Assembly: GCA_913056475.1 (NCBI GenBank)
Contig: CAJXMS010000024.1
Coordinates: 1 to 13,973, forward strand
Direction of reading: 5' to 3'
Length of the DNA stretch: 13,973 nt
From: an uncultured Bacteroidota bacterium
Lineage (GTDB): Bacteria; Bacteroidota; Bacteroidia; Flavobacteriales; Schleiferiaceae
The position numbers and the translations under genes were made by a program. This document shows positions 6,656 through 13,957 of this stretch, one piece after another. Every line of letters begins with the position of its first letter. Within the stretch, counting starts at the first letter, position 1. The notes under the pieces are model-generated. The model was not told where the DNA came from and made no database searches. It saw only the letters and a list, made by a program, of their open reading frames with translations.

Positions 6656-7703
6656 TTTGCGGTAGAGTAATTTGGACCTTAAAGGTAGCCCCTTCGCGGG
6701 AAACGCTCACCAGGTCGGTACGGCCGTACTGCAGGTACAGGCGCCGGTTTACCGAGCTAAGGCCAAATCCCGTACCTCGAGAACGGGGCGCTTCCTCCGG
6801 ATCGTAGGGATTGCTGATGGCGATGTGGAGTTTGCGCGGGGCGCTCCAGGCGGCTACTTTGATGTGGGTATCGCCGGTGGTGCCGTACAGGCCGTGCTTT
6901 ACCGCGTTTTCTACCAGGGGCTGCAGCAGCAGCGGCGGCATCAGGCGCTGGCGGGCGGCCTCACTAAGGTCTTGTTCTACCTGGAGGCGGTGCCCGAAAC
7001 GCACCTGCTCTATGGCCAGGTACAGCTGTAAGTGCTGCCATTCCTCGTCCAGAGAGATGAGCGTATCATCGCCCTGCCGCACCGTGTAGCGAAAAAAATC
7101 GGAGAGCTGCTGCATCATTTGGCGGGCGCGTTTGGGGTCGCTGCCTATGAGGGCATTCACCGAGTTGAGGCTATTGAAGAGGAAGTGGGGCTGCAGTTGC
7201 TGGCGCAGTTTGTAGAGTTCGGCCTCACGGCTGAGCTGCTCTACCTCCTGGCGGTGGCGGTCTTTTTCCATTTTTTCTTGCAGGCGCTGCCAGAGGGTGG
7301 TGATGGCCGCCAGGCTGTAGAGCAGAAGCACCAGCACCACGGCGCGAAACACCCGCGTTTCGAGCAGCCACTGCTCGTAGGCCTCCGTGGGGCGGCCTAT
7401 GCTTTGCAGTACGCTGTTTCCGGCCCAGTGGGCCAAATGTAAACTGCCCCAGACCAGCGGCGGCAGCACCAGCAGCAGCCCCAGCCAGCGCTGGAACTTC
7501 AGACTCAGGGTGCTCAGGCCATTGACCAGGCCGTACACCAGCAGCCCTACCAGGAGCCAATGCAAAACGGCGTCTACCAGGGCCGGCACGGCCCCCAGCG
7601 GATAAAACTGAATAACCCCCAGCCAGTGCAGCCCGGCCAGGATCAAGGTAGCTCCGCCGAAGAAAAGGCCGCCACGACTGGTGGAAAGGGGGTTTTGGGG
7701 CAT
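6645..7703 (-). CDS. LytS-type sensor histidine kinase (second system)
   Basis: 352 residues. Four hydrophobic segments (roughly 13-32, 42-61, 73-90 and 118-136) form an N-terminal membrane domain with little extracellular sequence. A charged helical linker leads to LRQQLQPHFLFNSLNSVNAL with His173, the autophosphorylation site. LLQPLVENAVKHGL (Asn266) is the N box and RGTGFGLSSVNRRL (309-322) the ATP lid, all close to consensus. It should phosphorylate the LytTR protein encoded directly downstream. No periplasmic binding domain is present, so a membrane-derived or small-molecule stimulus is possible but not shown. Its sensor region is unrelated in sequence to that of the kinase at 3433. Confidence 0.93.
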   Translation of the reverse strand: MPQNPLSTSRGGLFFGGATLILAGLHWLGVIQFYPLGAVPALVDAVLHWLLVGLLVYGLVNGLSTLSLKFQRWLGLLLVLPPLVWGSLHLAHWAGNSVLQSIGRPTEAYEQWLLETRVFRAVVLVLLLYSLAAITTLWQRLQEKMEKDRHRQEVEQLSREAELYKLRQQLQPHFLFNSLNSVNALIGSDPKRARQMMQQLSDFFRYTVRQGDDTLISLDEEWQHLQLYLAIEQVRFGHRLQVEQDLSEAARQRLMPPLLLQPLVENAVKHGLYGTTGDTHIKVAAWSAPRKLHIAISNPYDPEEAPRSRGTGFGLSSVNRRLYLQYGRTDLVSVSREGATFKVQITLPQNEA

Positions 7704-7835
7704 AACAGGAATTCTTTGAAAGGCTTACCGGGTTGGAAAAGACGCTTAAAACTAAGTGTTCTTTTGGATTAAGCCTTACCTCAATTTACATCTTTTCAAG
7801 GAGCCAGATTTAAAACGGGGGATCTGTCTGTCTAG
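7704..7835. other. Short intergenic region, possible weak promoter for the second kinase
   Basis: No gene seen. On the minus strand a TAGTTTTA element (near TAnnTTTG, one mismatch) about 50 bases before ATG 7703 could serve as the kinase promoter. On the plus strand the region leads straight into the orphan sorting domain without a start codon. Confidence 0.25.
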
Positions 7836-8168
7836 TGGGGGGGTAAGTGGCTTTGCGACAATACCTCCTTTAAGAATGCCCCCACGGAAAGCGACCAGGC
7901 CGTCCAGGCTTCCCTTTCCCTACATCCCAATCCGGCTAAAACGCGGGTAAACCTGGAATATCGGTACCCCGCTTACCAGCCGGGCGATCGCTTTCGCCTG
8001 CGCCTCTATGGCCTGGACGGACGCATTTTGCAGGAGCACGAGCTGCCGGCCGGGGCCGGGCTCCAGGATTACACCCTGCCCCTGGCCTCTCTTCCAGCGG
8101 GCACCTACTTGCTTACCTGGTCGGTAAACGGGGCGCTGCAAGCCTACCGCCACCTTGTTCATCAGTAG
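7836..8168 (+). pseudogene. Orphan T9SS C-terminal sorting domain (5'-truncated gene remnant)
   Basis: The frame is open from just after a stop at 7833-7835 to TAG at 8166-8168. It reads WLCDNTSFKNAPTESDQ, then SLSLHPNPAKTRVNLEY, and ends in LPAGTYLLTWSVNGA and RHLVHQ. The HPNP motif, the LYGLDGRIL strand and the LPAGTYLL strand are those of a T9SS type A sorting domain. No ATG, GTG or TTG in frame precedes the domain and no cargo domain is attached, since the region immediately upstream belongs to a divergent kinase gene. It is therefore the 3' end of a secreted-protein gene whose 5' part was lost. It keeps a strong terminator directly after its stop. A G7 run at 7837-7843 starts the fragment, but no signal peptide lies in the alternative frame. 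Confidence 0.8.
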
Positions 8169-8201
8169 GGGGAGTACCCTTTTTTCCTCCCGCTCCCCAG
8201 A

Positions 8202-8236
8202 AGCCCCCTTTCGTTGCCTCAACGAAGGGGGGCTTT
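8202..8236 (+). terminator. Strong rho-independent terminator after the orphan sorting domain
   Basis: A 14-base stem (AGCCCCCTTTCGTT pairing with AACGAAGGGGGGCT, one G-T pair) closes a five-base loop and is followed by TTTT. It insulates the downstream gene at 8326. Confidence 0.88.
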
Positions 8237-8293
8237 TACTCATTAAGAAGCCGGTATGGCGGTTTTACTTAGACTGTTAAGCCCAATCTTTCT

Positions 8294-8301
8294 TACTTTT
8301 A
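8294..8301 (+). promoter_or_regulatory. Possible -7 box (TACTTTTA) for the propeller protein
   Basis: TACTTTTA differs from TAnnTTTG at the last base and lies 24 bases before ATG 8326, in the AT-rich stretch after the terminator. No firm -33 element is seen. Confidence 0.3.
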
Positions 8302-8325
8302 AATCATCTCAAAATCCCTAATCCC

Positions 8326-10320
8326 ATGTATAATTCCGATTTCCCCAAGCTTTTTGCTTTTAGCCTGCTCCTGGCTTTGCTTAGCCTTTCTCTCTCCGCC
8401 CAGGACTGGCAGTGGGCCATCCGCGGCGGCAGTGTCAATTTGATGCAGATGGGCGATGATGCCAACGTCGTTGTGGATCTGGCCTTTGACCCGGCGGGCA
8501 ACATGTACCTGGTGGCCCCGGTGGGCGCCGGGGGCCTGGAGGTAGACGGCCATCCCCTCAATGCCTTCTCTACCATCGGCATCAGTGCCAGCACGGATGT
8601 TCTTCTCTCCAGCTTTACAGCCGACGGCCAGTACCGCTGGAGCAAAGTTTTTGGCGTTAGCTCCGGTGACGTGGGTTACGACGTGGAAGTGGACCATAAC
8701 GGCGGGGTGTACCTGGCCGTTACCACCACCTCCGGAGACCCTAAGCATCTGGACAGCGATACCACCTTAAATAGTACGGCCAACCTTTTGAAAAAGATGT
8801 ATTTGGCCAAATACGATTCGGCAGGGGCTTTTCAGTGGGTGCGCCTGCCGGAGGAAGATTCTCTGAGTAATTACGCATCGGGCAGTGTATCGCAGTGGCA
8901 CGAGGTGGAGCCCAACGGCACGGTGCACTGGCTTTGCTACCTCATGCCCGGCAGCTTGCCCCGCAGCCCCTACCGCATCGATACGGCCGGCTTTTACGTG
9001 ATCCGCTACAACGCCCAGGGCCAGCTCCTGGGCCGCACCCGCCTGGACCTGGAGGCGGTAGATCCTTACGGTCCCAAGCTCTTCGCTGGGACGGATGGAA
9101 CCGGCAATTTCCAGTACGACCCCCAGCGGCAGCGCTATTACATCGGGGGCTGGCATTGGCGTCTTTTTGACCGCGATACCCTCTTGGTAGGGGGCGATAC
9201 GCTTAAAGGAAACCCCTACATACTGACCTACGATGCCCAGGATGGAAGCCTGGTTTGGAAAAAAGACGGTGGCAATACGGATGGAGGTATAACAGACCTT
9301 CAGTTGGACCATCAGGGAAACATCTACGTAACGGGTGTATCTAGTAATAGTGATACAATTTTTGGAAATATCCTCTATCAGGCGCCCCCTTTTCCTGGTA
9401 ATTGGCCCACTCGTGCACCCTATTTTCTAAAATTTAATCCTGCAGGCAAATTACTTTGGTCTCAGTTCGGTTCCGGTAAATCCTTTGATGCCTCGAGCAT
9501 AACCATTAACGGCTCAGAAGTGGCCTTTTGTGGTAGCAGTAACGGTATTTTTTTCAGCGGAGGTGCCGATACTTTACCAGACTTTAATGTTTATTCTTTG
9601 CACGCCGACGCCTACATCGCCCGCTTCGACCGCCAAAGCGGCCAGCCCCTGGGTCTGCACGCCGTGGAGGGTCCCGACAATGATATATCCATTGGCTTCA
9701 GCCTGGGCGCCGGGCCCAACGGAGATTACTATATGGGGGGCAACTTCCGCAGTTGGCTCTTCCTGGGAGCCGATACCCTCTTCCAGGTGGGCAGCCAGCG
9801 CAGCTTCTTCCTTACCCACCTGGGCTGCGACAGCCTCCAACCTTCCTTCTCCTGGCAGGAAGACAGCCTGGGGCTGCTCTTCCAGTACACCGGCCATGAA
9901 ACGGACAGCCTCCACTGGGACTTCGGCGAGGGCGGCCCCCTCGCCCGCGGCGATAGCCTCTGGCATGCCTACGGTAGTACCGGTCGCTTCCCGGTATGCG
10001 TCACCGCCTACAACAGCTACTGCGGCGATACTACCTACTGCGATACCGTCCAGGTCACCCAGATTGGTCTGCCGGAAGCCGCCGCCCTGGCTTCCCTGAA
10101 AATCTATCCCAACCCCACCGAAGACCGCCTGGTGCTGCAAAGCCCCCAGGGCGCGGGAACCTACCGCCTCAGCAGCCTGGCCGGGAAGCGCCTTCGGGAG
10201 GGCACCTACCGCCGGGGCCGTACCGCCCTATCGCTTAAAAGCCTGCCCCCCGGCCTCTACCTGCTGCACCTGGAAAGCGCGAAAGGCGCCCGGCGGACGG
10301 TAAAGCTGCGGAAGCGGTAA
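8326..10320 (+). CDS. Secreted beta-propeller/PKD protein with T9SS sorting domain
   Basis: 664 residues. A signal peptide covers 1-25 (hydrophobic LFAFSLLLALLSLSLSA, cleavage before QDWQW). Residues ~40-490 carry repeated blades of the SBBP type, with motifs such as DLAFDPAGNMYLVA, DVEVDHNGGVYLA and DLQLDHQGNIYVTG. About 505-580 is PKD-like (SLHWDFGEGGP... and HAYGSTGRFPVCVTAYN). The last 75 residues (SLKIYPNPTEDRLVLQ to KLRKR) are a T9SS type A sorting domain. The protein is predicted to be exported by Sec, then across the outer membrane by T9SS, and to be surface-bound or released; no enzyme motif was seen. It ends two bases from the convergent LiaF-like gene. A block around 9290-9600 is far lower in GC than the rest of the gene, suggesting replaced sequence. 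Confidence 0.9.
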   Translation: MYNSDFPKLFAFSLLLALLSLSLSAQDWQWAIRGGSVNLMQMGDDANVVVDLAFDPAGNMYLVAPVGAGGLEVDGHPLNAFSTIGISASTDVLLSSFTADGQYRWSKVFGVSSGDVGYDVEVDHNGGVYLAVTTTSGDPKHLDSDTTLNSTANLLKKMYLAKYDSAGAFQWVRLPEEDSLSNYASGSVSQWHEVEPNGTVHWLCYLMPGSLPRSPYRIDTAGFYVIRYNAQGQLLGRTRLDLEAVDPYGPKLFAGTDGTGNFQYDPQRQRYYIGGWHWRLFDRDTLLVGGDTLKGNPYILTYDAQDGSLVWKKDGGNTDGGITDLQLDHQGNIYVTGVSSNSDTIFGNILYQAPPFPGNWPTRAPYFLKFNPAGKLLWSQFGSGKSFDASSITINGSEVAFCGSSNGIFFSGGADTLPDFNVYSLHADAYIARFDRQSGQPLGLHAVEGPDNDISIGFSLGAGPNGDYYMGGNFRSWLFLGADTLFQVGSQRSFFLTHLGCDSLQPSFSWQEDSLGLLFQYTGHETDSLHWDFGEGGPLARGDSLWHAYGSTGRFPVCVTAYNSYCGDTTYCDTVQVTQIGLPEAAALASLKIYPNPTEDRLVLQSPQGAGTYRLSSLAGKRLREGTYRRGRTALSLKSLPPGLYLLHLESAKGARRTVKLRKR

Positions 10321-10322
10321 AA

Positions 10323-11042
10323 CTAAAAACTAGCAATCTCTACCCCACCAAAGATGGCGGTACCGGTGACGGTAAGAACCTTATTGTCATCCGTCACGAT
10401 CTCCACCGCAGAGTAGCGCTTGTCTTCCACGCCGCCAAATAGGCCGGAAACCTCATTGCGCACCTCCCAGTTTTTGGGCACCAGAATTTTGGTTCCGCCA
10501 AAAACGGTCACTATATCCAGCCGCGCCTCCCCTTCTATATCGGCCTGGAGGAGATTGATCTCCGTACCGCCGAAGACGGTAACCGAGTCGCCGCCTTTGA
10601 ATTGTTTGCTGATGACGGTCCGTTCGGTACCATTGAAGATGCTTACCAGGTCCAGGCGGTCGGTAGCGGCGGCCGCGTCCTCCCCGGTGGCGGGATCTTC
10701 CTCCTTTTTACGGCGTTGCGGCCGGATGAGGATTACCGCACCGATGATCATCAGCAAGGCCGGCCAGAAATATTCCATCACGTGGAATGGAATATCCACC
10801 CAATCGTCGATAAGGAAAATAGCGCCGATGGCGATGAGAATGTAGGAAGCTGGATTGCGAAACTTATTATCGATGCCCAGCACTACCCCGATCCCGATGA
10901 GCAAGGTTTCCCAGCTAAAAACCCAGTACGGCAGGTGAACCCCCAGTTCACTAAGGAGCCATACCAGGCCCACCAATAAAATGACCGCGCCGGTAATGAT
11001 GGTGCCCCGGCCCCGGGCGTTTTGGTTTTTGAGTTTTTCCAT
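10323..11042 (-). CDS. LiaF-like membrane protein (DUF5668 plus LiaF C-terminal domain)
   Basis: 239 residues starting MEKLKNQNARGRG. Four membrane segments (about 13-33, 38-56, 66-80 and 88-107) resemble the LiaI/LiaF-type transmembrane region. A charged linker (RRKKEEDPATGED) leads to a C-terminal beta-helix-like domain with repeated FGGTEI, FGGTKI, LFGGVED and FGGVEI motifs, as in the cell-wall-active antibiotic response LiaF family. In Gram-positives LiaF inhibits a kinase; in Bacteroidota the role is unsettled. The frame is open 92 codons further upstream to 11318, but that part is Pro/Arg-rich and lies in a non-coding repeat region. I therefore take ATG 11042, which has a promoter-like element 33 bases upstream. 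Confidence 0.87.
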   Translation of the reverse strand: MEKLKNQNARGRGTIITGAVILLVGLVWLLSELGVHLPYWVFSWETLLIGIGVVLGIDNKFRNPASYILIAIGAIFLIDDWVDIPFHVMEYFWPALLMIIGAVILIRPQRRKKEEDPATGEDAAAATDRLDLVSIFNGTERTVISKQFKGGDSVTVFGGTEINLLQADIEGEARLDIVTVFGGTKILVPKNWEVRNEVSGLFGGVEDKRYSAVEIVTDDNKVLTVTGTAIFGGVEIASF

Positions 11043-11074
11043 GGCTTTGGGTTTTGTTTCTGGTTTGGGTAGCT

Positions 11075-11102
11075 CAAAAGTCTGTCCATCCGCGAAGTCA
11101 AA
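11075..11102 (-). promoter_or_regulatory. Promoter candidate for the LiaF-like gene (TTTGA ... GACTTTTG)
   Basis: On the minus strand a -33 type TTTG (within 11098-11102) is followed after 16 bases by GACTTTTG (11082-11075), one mismatch from TAnnTTTG. It is the only candidate in the window with both elements reasonably placed. Confidence 0.45.
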
Positions 11103-11216
11103 CAAGCCAGAAGGGGCCGCCGCCCAGCCCAGGGCGGTGAGTGGGGGATGGGCATCGGTAAATGGAGAAAGGGGGCCGTTTTTCTTCAGGAGACGGAGGT
11201 TTCTGCGGCTTCTCTG

Positions 11217-11282
11217 CCGTCCCGCCGGAGATGAAATAGGGATACAAACGGGCCTGTCCTGACGATTTTTTCGGGGCGTAGG
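11217..11282 (+). repeat. Intergenic direct repeat, copy 1
   Basis: Pairs with 11421-11486 at a constant offset of 204. The core 11233-11282 matches at 43 of 50 positions, beginning GAAATAGGGATA and ending TTTTCGGGGCG-AGG. The outer 16 bases are weaker. Confidence 0.8.
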
Positions 11283-11389
11283 TACGTAAGGAAGCTCAGG
11301 ATGGGAAGGGAAAAGCACAGAGCGTACCTACGGCACGCCGCAAACCGGCATACCGGTTATTCCTACCCACAGGCTGTCCCTCCGGGACA
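11277..11389. repeat. Cluster of three hairpins between the two direct repeats
   Basis: CGTAGGTACG (11277-11286) pairs with CGTACCTACG (11323-11332). AACCGG/CCGGTT with loop CATA lies at 11343-11358. TGTCCC/GGGACA with loop TCC lies at 11375-11389. All stems are perfect. Together with the flanking repeats they form a compact ordered element in the 515-base gap between the LiaF-like gene and serA. Confidence 0.7.
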
Positions 11390-11420
11390 AGCTAGGCCTG
11401 TCGTCCTTCCGCCCTTTTCA

Positions 11421-11486
11421 CCGTCTCGTACGGGAGGAAATAGGGATATAAACGAGCCTTTTCTCACGATCTTTTCGGGGCGCAGG
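11421..11486 (+). repeat. Intergenic direct repeat, copy 2
   Basis: Second copy of the 11217-11282 repeat in the same orientation. It ends 71 bases from the stop of serA. Confidence 0.8.
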
Positions 11487-11557
11487 AAGGAAGGGGGGCC
11501 AGCCTCAAGCCCTTGTTTAAAGGCTCAACCCCCCCCGCTTGCCCGTGTAGGCTTGCC

Positions 11558-12511
11558 TTATCCCAGCTTTTCGATGATGTGATCCGCCAGTTCCACCCCG
11601 ATGCGGTCCTGGGCTTCCAGGGTGGCGGCCCCGATGTGGGGACTCAGAGAAGTGTGGGGACTCATTAGCACTTTCATGGCCGGCGTGGGCTCGTTGTCAA
11701 AAACGTCCAGCGCCGCATGACTCAGTTTACCGCTGTCCAGAGCATCCATCAGGGCTTCTTCTTCCACCATGCCGCCCCGGGAGGTGTTGATGATGGCCGC
11801 GCCGTCTTTCATTTTTTCGATCTCACTTTTGCCCACCAGGGCCTTACCAGCACCGCCTACGTGCAGCGTTATAAAATCACTCTCCGCCAGCAGGCTGTCC
11901 ATGGGCTGGGTGGCGATCTCGAAATCCAGGCTGCGGCCATCGAAGAAGGCCAGGCTTACGGTAGCCTTATCGATTTGGGGGTCGCTGACCACCACCTGCA
12001 TGCCATAGCCCAGGGCGATCTTGGCCACTTCCTGGCCGATGCGGCCAAAGCCGATAATGCCCAGGGTCTTGCCTTGCAGCTCCGTACCGGCAGAATAGCT
12101 TTTCTTAAGCTCTTTAAATTTTTGTTCGCCTTCCAGGGGCATTTGTTGGTTGGCCGCGTAGAGGTAGCGGGTCATGCCTGAGAGGTGGGCCATTACCAGC
12201 TCCGCCACGGAACGGGTGCTCGCTGCCGGGGTGTTTTGGACGATGATGCCCTTATCGCGGGCATAATCCACGTCGATATTGTCCAGGCCTACGCCCCCTC
12301 GGCCGATAAATTTAAGGGTGCCTTCTACGGCGTCGATCAGCTCCTGGCGGACCTTGGTGGCACTGCGAACCAGCAGTACCGCTACCTGGTGATCTTTGAT
12401 GTGCTGGGCCAGTTGATCCTGAGCTACTTTTTCGGTATCTACCGTAAAGCCGTGCGCTTCCAGTTTCTCATTGCCGGCGGGTGAAATGCCGTCGTTGGCC
12501 AATACTTTCAT
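11558..12511 (-). CDS. serA: D-3-phosphoglycerate dehydrogenase (short form)
   Basis: 317 residues, the D-isomer 2-hydroxyacid dehydrogenase fold without a C-terminal ACT domain. It oxidises 3-phosphoglycerate to 3-phosphohydroxypyruvate with NAD, the entry step of serine synthesis. GIIGFGRIGQE (151-161) is the nucleotide-binding loop. The catalytic set is Arg245 (NTSRGG), Glu274 (DNEPTP) and His292 (SPHIGAAT). N-terminal RSATKV and FIGRGGVGLDNID are substrate-side motifs of PGDHs. Lack of the ACT domain implies no classical serine feedback site. It lies 69 bases downstream of serC on the same strand, with a hairpin in the gap, and the two probably share a transcript. The assignment rests on family motifs and the serC neighbour. 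Confidence 0.92.
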   Translation of the reverse strand: MKVLANDGISPAGNEKLEAHGFTVDTEKVAQDQLAQHIKDHQVAVLLVRSATKVRQELIDAVEGTLKFIGRGGVGLDNIDVDYARDKGIIVQNTPAASTRSVAELVMAHLSGMTRYLYAANQQMPLEGEQKFKELKKSYSAGTELQGKTLGIIGFGRIGQEVAKIALGYGMQVVVSDPQIDKATVSLAFFDGRSLDFEIATQPMDSLLAESDFITLHVGGAGKALVGKSEIEKMKDGAAIINTSRGGMVEEEALMDALDSGKLSHAALDVFDNEPTPAMKVLMSPHTSLSPHIGAATLEAQDRIGVELADHIIEKLG

Positions 12512-12554
12512 GTTCTATCTTTTTTGCGGTTAATAAAATGGATGCGTTTAAAGC

Positions 12555-12569
12555 GCCCGCTCAGCGGGC
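12555..12569 (-). promoter_or_regulatory. Intercistronic hairpin between serC and serA
   Basis: GCCCGC and GCGGGC pair perfectly around a three-base loop. No U-run follows on the minus strand, so it is not a standard terminator. It could be a partial attenuator or an mRNA-stability element. Confidence 0.4.
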
Positions 12570-12580
12570 CCAAGGCTGTT

Positions 12581-13654
12581 TTAGCCTTGTTCCTTCTCGA
12601 AGTTCTGCATCACTTCGATCAGGGCGTCTACGCTTTCTTGCGGAAGGGCATTGTACATACTGGCCCGGTAGCCGCCTACGCTGCGGTGACCGTTGATGCC
12701 ATTGATGCCGGCTGCCTTCCAGAGCTCGTCGAAGCGCTCCGTAGGTACGCCCGCTTTGGGCAGAAAGCAGGCATTCATGGTACTACGGTCGTCGCGGGCG
12801 GCTGTGCCTTCAAAGCAGGTATTGCGGTCTATCTCCCCATACATGGCCTGGGCCTTGGCCTCATTGCGCTTTTGCATGGCCTTTACGCCGCCCTGCGCCT
12901 TGATCCATTCCAGGGTAAGCATACTCACGTACACGGCAAATACGGGCGGCGTATTAAACATACTGTCTTTCCCGATGTGCGTCTGATAATCCAAATAAGC
13001 CGGTATATCGCGGCCCGTATGGCCCAGCAGCTCGTCTTTTACAATCACTACGGTAGCGCCGGCCGGGCCCATATTTTTTTGCGCCCCGGCGTAGATCAGC
13101 CCAAAGTCCGACACATTGATGGGCTTGCTAAAGATATCGGAAGACATATCGCAGACCAGGGGCGCCTCGGTTTGGGGAAAATCTTTTATCTGAACGCCAA
13201 AGATGGTATTGTTGCTCGTAAGGTGGAAATAATCCGCGTCATTGGGCACCTCATAGTTCTTGGGGATGTAGTTGAAGTTTTGGTCCTTGGCGCTGGCTAC
13301 TTCTACTACCTCGCCCAGGCGCCGGGCTTCTTTAAGGGCTTTGGTGGCCCAGGTACCGGTATTGAGGTAAGCCGCTTTGCCGTTCTCTGCTTTCATAAGG
13401 TTAAAGGCGGCCATCACAAATTGTAGGGAAGCGCCCCCCTGGAGAAAAAGAACCGAATAGCCCTCGGGTACTTCCAGGAGCTCCCGCACCAGGGCCTGGG
13501 CGCGTTCCATTACGGCCACGAAGTTTTTGCTGCGGTGGCTGATCTCCAGTAGGGAAAGGTCCAGGTCATCAAAATTGATCACCGCCTCGGAGGCTTGTTG
13601 GAGCACCTCTGGGGGGAGAATACAGGGTCCGGCAGAAAAGTTGTGTTTCTTCAT
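12581..13654 (-). CDS. serC: Phosphoserine aminotransferase
   Basis: 357 residues from ATG 13654 (MKKHNFSAGPCILP), the standard SerC start; 22 more in-frame codons upstream are ignored. It is a PLP-dependent class V aminotransferase that converts 3-phosphohydroxypyruvate and glutamate to phosphoserine and 2-oxoglutarate. Lys193 in YAGAQKNMGPAG carries PLP, FLQGGAS (70-76) holds the cofactor phosphate, and Asp169 in CDMSSDIF contacts the pyridine nitrogen. The C-terminal GHRSVGGYRASMYNAL is the phosphate-binding signature of SerC. Length is normal for the family. It is the first gene of the serC-serA pair, and a -7 box lies 38 bases upstream. The third pathway enzyme, SerB, is not in the window. 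Confidence 0.96.
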   Translation of the reverse strand: MKKHNFSAGPCILPPEVLQQASEAVINFDDLDLSLLEISHRSKNFVAVMERAQALVRELLEVPEGYSVLFLQGGASLQFVMAAFNLMKAENGKAAYLNTGTWATKALKEARRLGEVVEVASAKDQNFNYIPKNYEVPNDADYFHLTSNNTIFGVQIKDFPQTEAPLVCDMSSDIFSKPINVSDFGLIYAGAQKNMGPAGATVVIVKDELLGHTGRDIPAYLDYQTHIGKDSMFNTPPVFAVYVSMLTLEWIKAQGGVKAMQKRNEAKAQAMYGEIDRNTCFEGTAARDDRSTMNACFLPKAGVPTERFDELWKAAGINGINGHRSVGGYRASMYNALPQESVDALIEVMQNFEKEQG

Positions 13655-13692
13655 GAAATAACAGTGTTTGAGAAAGTTACCAAAACAGGCGT

Positions 13693-13700
13693 CAAAAGTA
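13693..13700 (-). promoter_or_regulatory. -7 box (TACTTTTG) for serC-serA
   Basis: On the minus strand TACTTTTG is an exact TAnnTTTG match, 38 bases ahead of the serC ATG. The -33 element is not obvious. Confidence 0.45.
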
Positions 13701-13802
13701 CGTATAATGGCAGGGCTCACCTATTAAGTGGCGGTTAAATAGGGAGGCCCTCTAACGCCCTACGCAACAAAGGCCAAGAGGGAAAGCCTTGAAACATAAA
13801 AG

Positions 13803-13957
13803 CCTGGGGTGGTAACCCCAGGTGGAAGGCCCCCCATTTCCCCGGCAAGGCTGTAAGTCTTGCCCCCATTTTAGCCCTGCAATTGATGTCGTTGCAAGGC
13901 TTACAGCCTTGCTGAGGTGGGGGTGGATTTTGCCTTACCTGGGGCTGCAGCCCCAGG
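13803..13957. repeat. REPIN-like cluster: four hairpins in mirrored order
   Basis: H1 at 13803-13822 is CCTGGGGT/ACCCCAGG (loop GGTA). H2 at 13844-13864 is GGCAAGGCT/AGTCTTGCC (one wobble pair, loop GTA). H3 at 13894-13912 is GCAAGGCT/AGCCTTGC (loop TAC). H4 at 13938-13957 is a perfect 20-base palindrome, CCTGGGGCTGCAGCCCCAGG. H3 is an inverted copy of H2, and H4 is related to H1, so the whole forms one large imperfect inverted repeat. This is the layout of paired REP sequences mobilised by RAYT-type transposases. No transposase is in the window. Confidence 0.82.

Noticed and set aside
6672..7442. Several plus-strand frames opposite the second kinase
   Set aside because: Shadows of an unmistakable kinase gene; translations lack any motif.
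7756..7845. Second phase switch: G7 run at 7837-7843 joining a GTG-started frame to the orphan sorting domain
   Set aside because: One extra G would join the frames, but the upstream 29 codons have no signal peptide or cargo, and seven G is common by chance in this genome.
8299..8748. 149-codon minus-strand frame opposite the propeller protein
   Set aside because: GC-rich antisense shadow of a well-supported gene; no start context or domain.
11043..11318. 92-codon N-terminal extension of the LiaF-like gene
   Set aside because: Pro/Arg-rich translation through a promoter-like element and part of the direct repeat; the membrane protein starts naturally at ATG 11042.
13655..13720. 22-codon extension of serC
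   Set aside because: SerC proteins begin at MKKHNFSAGP-type sequence, and the extension contains the -7 box.
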